From: an uncultured Muribaculaceae bacterium
GTDB taxonomy: Bacteria > Bacteroidota > Bacteroidia > Bacteroidales > Muribaculaceae
Direction of reading: 5' to 3'
NCBI GenBank assembly: GCA_910584055.1
Contig: CAJTZS010000014.1
Span: forward strand, 23,143-87,142
Length of the DNA: 64,000 nucleotides
Shown piece after piece: positions 61,501 through 64,000 of the stretch. Position 1 is the first letter of the stretch. Each line of letters starts with the position of its first letter. The translations under genes and the position numbers were made by a program. The notes beneath the pieces are model-generated. The model was not told the DNA's origin. It did not search any database and saw only the letters and a program-made list of their open reading frames with translations.

Positions 61501-62025
61501 CTCCTGCGGTTTGTATCCAACGTAGGAATACATCAGCACCGGTTTGTCTCCGGTGACATCAATGGCATAATTTCCATCAATATCGGTTGACACGCCTGTT
61601 GTCGTCCCTTTGAGCCGGACAGTCGCCCCGATCAGCGGCTCGCCGTTTTCATCAAGGAGTTGACCGGTCACCCTTCTTTTTGCAGGTATTTGCTTGTCTT
61701 TAGGCTCAGCTTCGGCAGGAGCATTTTTGAGATAGACAACGTTGTCTTTGACGGAATAGGATATACCGGTCCCGGCAAACAGCTTGTCAAGGACGGCTTT
61801 GAGGTCTGCATCTTTTAAAGATACCGCCTTCACTTTCTGCGACGCGAGTGCGTCATCATAGAAGAACTGGTAATCGGACTGCGATTTTATCACTCGGATT
61901 ACCTCACTGAGTTTTGTATCGGCATTAGTCGTAAGGTTGATTCCGGCATTCGCCAATAGAGAAAGGGCGATGAATACACCGGCTACCAATCCACGAGGCC
62001 GCATGTTTAAAGATTTTTTAAACAT
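58558..62025 (-). CDS. SusC-family TonB-dependent transporter with STN domain
   Basis: 1155 aa. After a signal peptide comes an STN (secretin/TonB N-terminal) domain at about residues 33-100 ('TKLSEVIRVIKSQSDYQFFY', 'LKAVLDKLFAGTGISYSVKD'), a carboxypeptidase-regulatory-like domain ('RVTGQLLDENGEPLIGATVR'), the plug ('EVVVTALGIKREKKMLGYSV', 'NQPLWIVDGVPF', 'ESISVLKGPNAAALYGSRAG') and a barrel ending in 'NLEF'. STN domains usually signal to a FecR-type anti-sigma factor, but none is in the window. It imports the products released by the GH85 enzyme together with SusD. Confidence 0.94.
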   Translation of the reverse strand: MFKKSLNMRPRGLVAGVFIALSLLANAGINLTTNADTKLSEVIRVIKSQSDYQFFYDDALASQKVKAVSLKDADLKAVLDKLFAGTGISYSVKDNVVYLKNAPAEAEPKDKQIPAKRRVTGQLLDENGEPLIGATVRLKGTTTGVSTDIDGNYAIDVTGDKPVLMYSYVGYKPQEVRVNPNNVNNATLQPDSQVLTEVVVTALGIKREKKMLGYSVQDVKASELNTTGDPSVIGALDGKVAGLQMNTASTGLGGSTKITIRGNSSLTDNNQPLWIVDGVPFTDNNTSDASAFGGYDRGGTAFDINPEDIESISVLKGPNAAALYGSRAGNGVILVTTKRGSSKKGIGFTYNGSFTWSEATEAVKQQNIFGQGSRGNILYRTDEEGNPIAITGELAYGPRLDGHPEQSWTGEMIPYSYYGDKLKDYFKTGFSQFHTFVLSHSNENSNYRLSVGYNDNSGMFQGENLRKLNIDFSAGSTFNKWLKSEAKVSVSNTKAKNRPYTGLNGEVGQLLLIPGNVRLSDLQEYSSESQLHRNWFGPDKHYSNPYYLRHRFQNSDERWRAFGFYSLNLDISPWAKVMAKYAFDYYRTRIEETDLGLGDQAITTGNDTWQSKLTDDNMSRSEINHFEQNISLTVMGDKTLNDIWRVGYTAGGNIMYQKNEGFSAAVENMLEKDNWIFNTGDHITTANNSGYNRAMYSLYASAQIAFREFLSLDLTARNDWSSTLPKKNNSFFYPSANLSFVFTDFIRNMSWDLPTQITFGKIRLSAAQVGKDPDPYNLYNTRQYQFSNGIREPIVQTIKMNSNLKPEIKTSYEVGLDMKFFNNRLGFDFTYYNTNTKNQAMLVDASAPWSQQWVNAGRITNQGVELMLYGHPVDTEDFTFSLTANLAHNKSTVDELADGVNRIYFNGDPNMPVKVGAVPGGKLGNIYANRLMKRNEAGQIIVDANGLPQPETGNGNLEQYLLDHPIGNIQPDLMMSVTPSFRWKNFNISAMFDMKFGGDIVSVSEGMATMVGTSERTAYRGEYKELNGVKDYYMVVPGVKADGTPNDIPVSAQTYYSTVGLYLSQQGYAEEFVHDASYIKLKELSVGYSFPSKWLKKTPLQNARISFVARNLCFLMKHTPGNPEGGYDTTMFSQALDFLAVPYSRTYGLTVNLEF

Positions 62026-62248
62026 AATTCGTGATGATGATTATGATTGTTGTTCGAAAAATATACTAAACACGGTATACATGGTATTATATGTCTAATA
62101 AACCCCTCTCCGGAGATAACTACTTACGGGCTTTTAAAAAATTTTTAGCATTCGGTCTCCAAGAGAGTTTTTTCAAGGATTCCGGTCATGTTTTACCACT
62201 GCAAAATTGCATTTAATTATACGCGACTCAAAAAAATCATAGGTCGTA

Positions 62249-62276
62249 TTCGTTCAAAAACGAGTATTTGAACGAA
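62249..62276. promoter_or_regulatory. Operator-like dyad upstream of the GH85 operon
   Basis: TTCGTTCAAA (62249-62258) and TTTGAACGAA (62267-62276) are perfect 10-bp arms around an 8-bp spacer. A third half-site, TTTGAACG, lies at 62319-62326. They sit in the 308-bp gap between the regulator and susC, about 225 bp from the susC start. A plausible binding site for the adjacent TPR-AraC protein. No clear TAnnTTTG element was found in this gap. Confidence 0.55.
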
Positions 62277-62333
62277 CACAACGACAATGCCGTCAGCTAT
62301 TTGCAAACGGTGCTCGAATTTGAACGGGAATAA

Positions 62334-63947
62334 TCAGGATTTGGTGTTACGGGCGATGCGCTGATAGTCGGAAGGAGTCAGACCGGTCTCTTTTTTAAAG
62401 GCCGTTACAAGTGATGTCCGCGACTTGTATCCCACGCTTTGCGAGATAGCCTCGATGGTAAGATGTCCATAATTTTGTTCGTCGGACAAACGTTTGCATG
62501 CCTCTCGCACGCGATATTGGTTAAGTAATTCTCGAAAAGATGTCCCTAAGGAATCATTGAGGACAGCCGACAATGCCCTCGAACTGATGCCTACAAGCTC
62601 AGCTAATCGTTCCAATGAAAAATCAGCGGAGAATTTTTCTTCCGTTTCATCCATCACGGCGAGTATTCTTGTCTTCTGCGAAACTGCGTTTTGCGGTGCG
62701 ATGTATGATGTTGACTCTTTATCCGATTTCTGTATTTGTGATTGCATTAAAATCCCATCTTCACGGAGCTGTCTGTTTTCGTTTTCTTTCAGAAGAATTT
62801 CCTGCTGCTTGTTGAAAAGATCAATATAGCTTCTTCTTAGCCTGCGATGTCGGTTCTGAATCACCAATAGTAATGGAATGACTACAGCAAGGAGAAGTCC
62901 TGAAAAGAAAATAATCAGCTCCCTCACTTTTCTTTTACGATTAGCCTCTGTCAGCATAACTGACGACCGATGACGTTCGTACGCCAGATCATTGATGAAC
63001 TTTAAATTGTCAATAGCACCGAGATATTGATAATTCAAAAGAGAATCCTGATGTATAAGAAATTGTGCATGTGCTTTATCTGCGGCTTCCATATTGCCGT
63101 CATAACGATATATCTTTTCCTTTGACTTATATGCATCAGCCATAGCCTCATAATCTTGGAAATCACGACCGTGTGCAAGCAATTTATCGGCATAGTACAA
63201 AGCGGAATCCGGTTTATGAAATTGATGATATAGATAGGACAGTGATCTGAGATTCTGATGAATATGAGCGGGAGCATTCATAGTTGCCGGAGCAATGTCC
63301 AGCTCCCTCTTCATTGATATTAGGGCACCGACGGTATCTCTGTTCAGCAAAAGTTCCACAGAGTGCATTCTCTGACGGGCATATTCGATATCATTTGTTC
63401 CCTCTGGTATTGGAAGTTCTTTAAACTGTCTGATTTCATTGGCAAATTCATTTTGAAAACCCGGACGCCACATTCTTGAAGTGATATTGCAGAATACAAC
63501 AATCGCATGATTCCACAAATTGTTCTCACATGATATATGAAAAGACTTTTTGTATTCATCGGCACATAAGCTGACGAACTCGGGCGAATCAACCTGATCA
63601 GCAAAAAGACTATAGGTACTACCGAAATTCATGGCAATCGTTGCTCTTACAATAGGGCGGTTGATGTTCTTATCGATTTCAGCCGCCTTAAATAATGTTT
63701 CATAAGCCTTCTTATAATCACCGACAAAATGAAAGTACACGGAACTGAGATTTACAGCTGCTACGGCACATCGGTATTTCTGTTCCTCTGAAAGTCCCTC
63801 GCGATAGCTTTGAACAACTTTAGAAAAGCAGATGACAGCACTGTCTATCTTAATTGAATCACTATATAGATAATTCCGGCCTTGATTTATAAGATTGCGT
63901 GAATCGTCAGCAGTAAGCGCATATGCCGGAAATAAACCGACAAACAA
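62334..63947 (-). CDS. TPR-transmembrane-AraC hybrid regulator (GH85 locus), start uncertain
   Basis: About 537 aa. Residues about 15-330 are TPR-like ('AVNLSSVYFHFVGDYKKAYE', 'FGSTYSLFADQVDSPEFVSL', 'LRSLSYLYHQFHKPDSALYY'). A transmembrane helix ('LIIFFSGLLLAVVIPLLLVI') lies near residue 350, then a coiled coil, then an AraC DNA-binding domain ('FSLERLAELVGISSRALSAV', 'RVREACKRLSDEQNYGHLTI', 'EAISQSVGYKSRTSLVTAFK'). It probably regulates the GH85-SusD-SusC operon downstream. The 5' end is odd: the only start in frame is a TTG at 63947, giving a leader (FVGLFPAYA) without basic residues, and an in-frame TAA lies four codons upstream at 63957. Confidence 0.8.
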   Translation of the reverse strand: MFVGLFPAYALTADDSRNLINQGRNYLYSDSIKIDSAVICFSKVVQSYREGLSEEQKYRCAVAAVNLSSVYFHFVGDYKKAYETLFKAAEIDKNINRPIVRATIAMNFGSTYSLFADQVDSPEFVSLCADEYKKSFHISCENNLWNHAIVVFCNITSRMWRPGFQNEFANEIRQFKELPIPEGTNDIEYARQRMHSVELLLNRDTVGALISMKRELDIAPATMNAPAHIHQNLRSLSYLYHQFHKPDSALYYADKLLAHGRDFQDYEAMADAYKSKEKIYRYDGNMEAADKAHAQFLIHQDSLLNYQYLGAIDNLKFINDLAYERHRSSVMLTEANRKRKVRELIIFFSGLLLAVVIPLLLVIQNRHRRLRRSYIDLFNKQQEILLKENENRQLREDGILMQSQIQKSDKESTSYIAPQNAVSQKTRILAVMDETEEKFSADFSLERLAELVGISSRALSAVLNDSLGTSFRELLNQYRVREACKRLSDEQNYGHLTIEAISQSVGYKSRTSLVTAFKKETGLTPSDYQRIARNTKS

Positions 63948-64000
63948 TAATAGACATTAGAAATTCTTAAGTTGTTATATTCACGCACGTACGCGCGATG

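Overview
The window looks like chromosome from a Bacteroidales gut bacterium, most likely Muribaculaceae or a close relative. The reasons are two SusC/SusD pairs, Bacteroidetes-type promoters (TTTG, about 20 bp, TAnnTTTG) that recur throughout, secreted proteins with short 'PGIYIV...K' C-terminal sorting tails, DUF1573, class III fructose-bisphosphatase, and regulators that fuse TPR repeats, a membrane segment and an AraC helix-turn-helix. No insertion sequence, prophage, rRNA or CRISPR array was seen. There is one tRNA (Gln, TTG).

1-11.5 kb, minus strand: an apparent four-gene envelope operon. It encodes a DUF1573 protein, a 792-aa secreted protein with a C-terminal sorting tail, an outer-membrane beta-barrel and a giant secreted protein (at least 2087 aa) that runs off the left edge. 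Two of the three junctions are ATGA overlaps. A small AraC-type gene lies just upstream and carries a frameshift. The same composite box (TGTAAAA, CATG, AATCAGACAAA in fixed register) sits at the same distance from the -7 element of both the AraC gene and the operon, which suggests one regulon.

11.5-18.2 kb: a mixed block. It holds an AAA ATPase/DUF4143 protein with a 36-bp operator-like palindrome, a TPR-AraC regulator, a KilA/RhuM-like DNA-binding protein preceded by a coupled small ORF, a cupin/HxlR divergent pair with a nested 35-bp dyad, a META lipoprotein, an orphan Vsr endonuclease and a small lipoprotein.

18.3-23.5 kb, plus strand: a GH3 glycosidase, xylulokinase and xylose isomerase, forming a xyloside-to-xylulose-5-phosphate module.

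23.5-31 kb: a P-type Ca2+ ATPase, a Gate-domain membrane protein, and a thiol-redox operon (thioredoxin, a VKOR with a degenerate C39-like domain, and a 53-aa ORF three bases downstream). A PadR regulator overlaps a PspC-domain protein by ATGA.

31-39.8 kb, plus strand: a zinc metalloprotease, a SusC/SusD (RagA/RagB-like) pair and a secreted protein, possibly a peptide-uptake locus. A very strong hairpin ends the block and overlaps the promoter of fbp (39.8-41.8 kb).

41.9-51.2 kb: a TPR protein coupled to an outer-membrane barrel, an unknown protein coupled to a MazG-like protein, tRNA-Gln, an ORF6N protein, a DMT transporter and a calcineurin-like phosphoesterase.

51.6-64 kb, minus strand: a probable N-glycan utilisation locus, with a very large GH85 endo-beta-N-acetylglucosaminidase, SusD, SusC with an STN domain, and a TPR-AraC regulator whose start is problematic. 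All functional statements are from reading motifs by eye; no database search was run.
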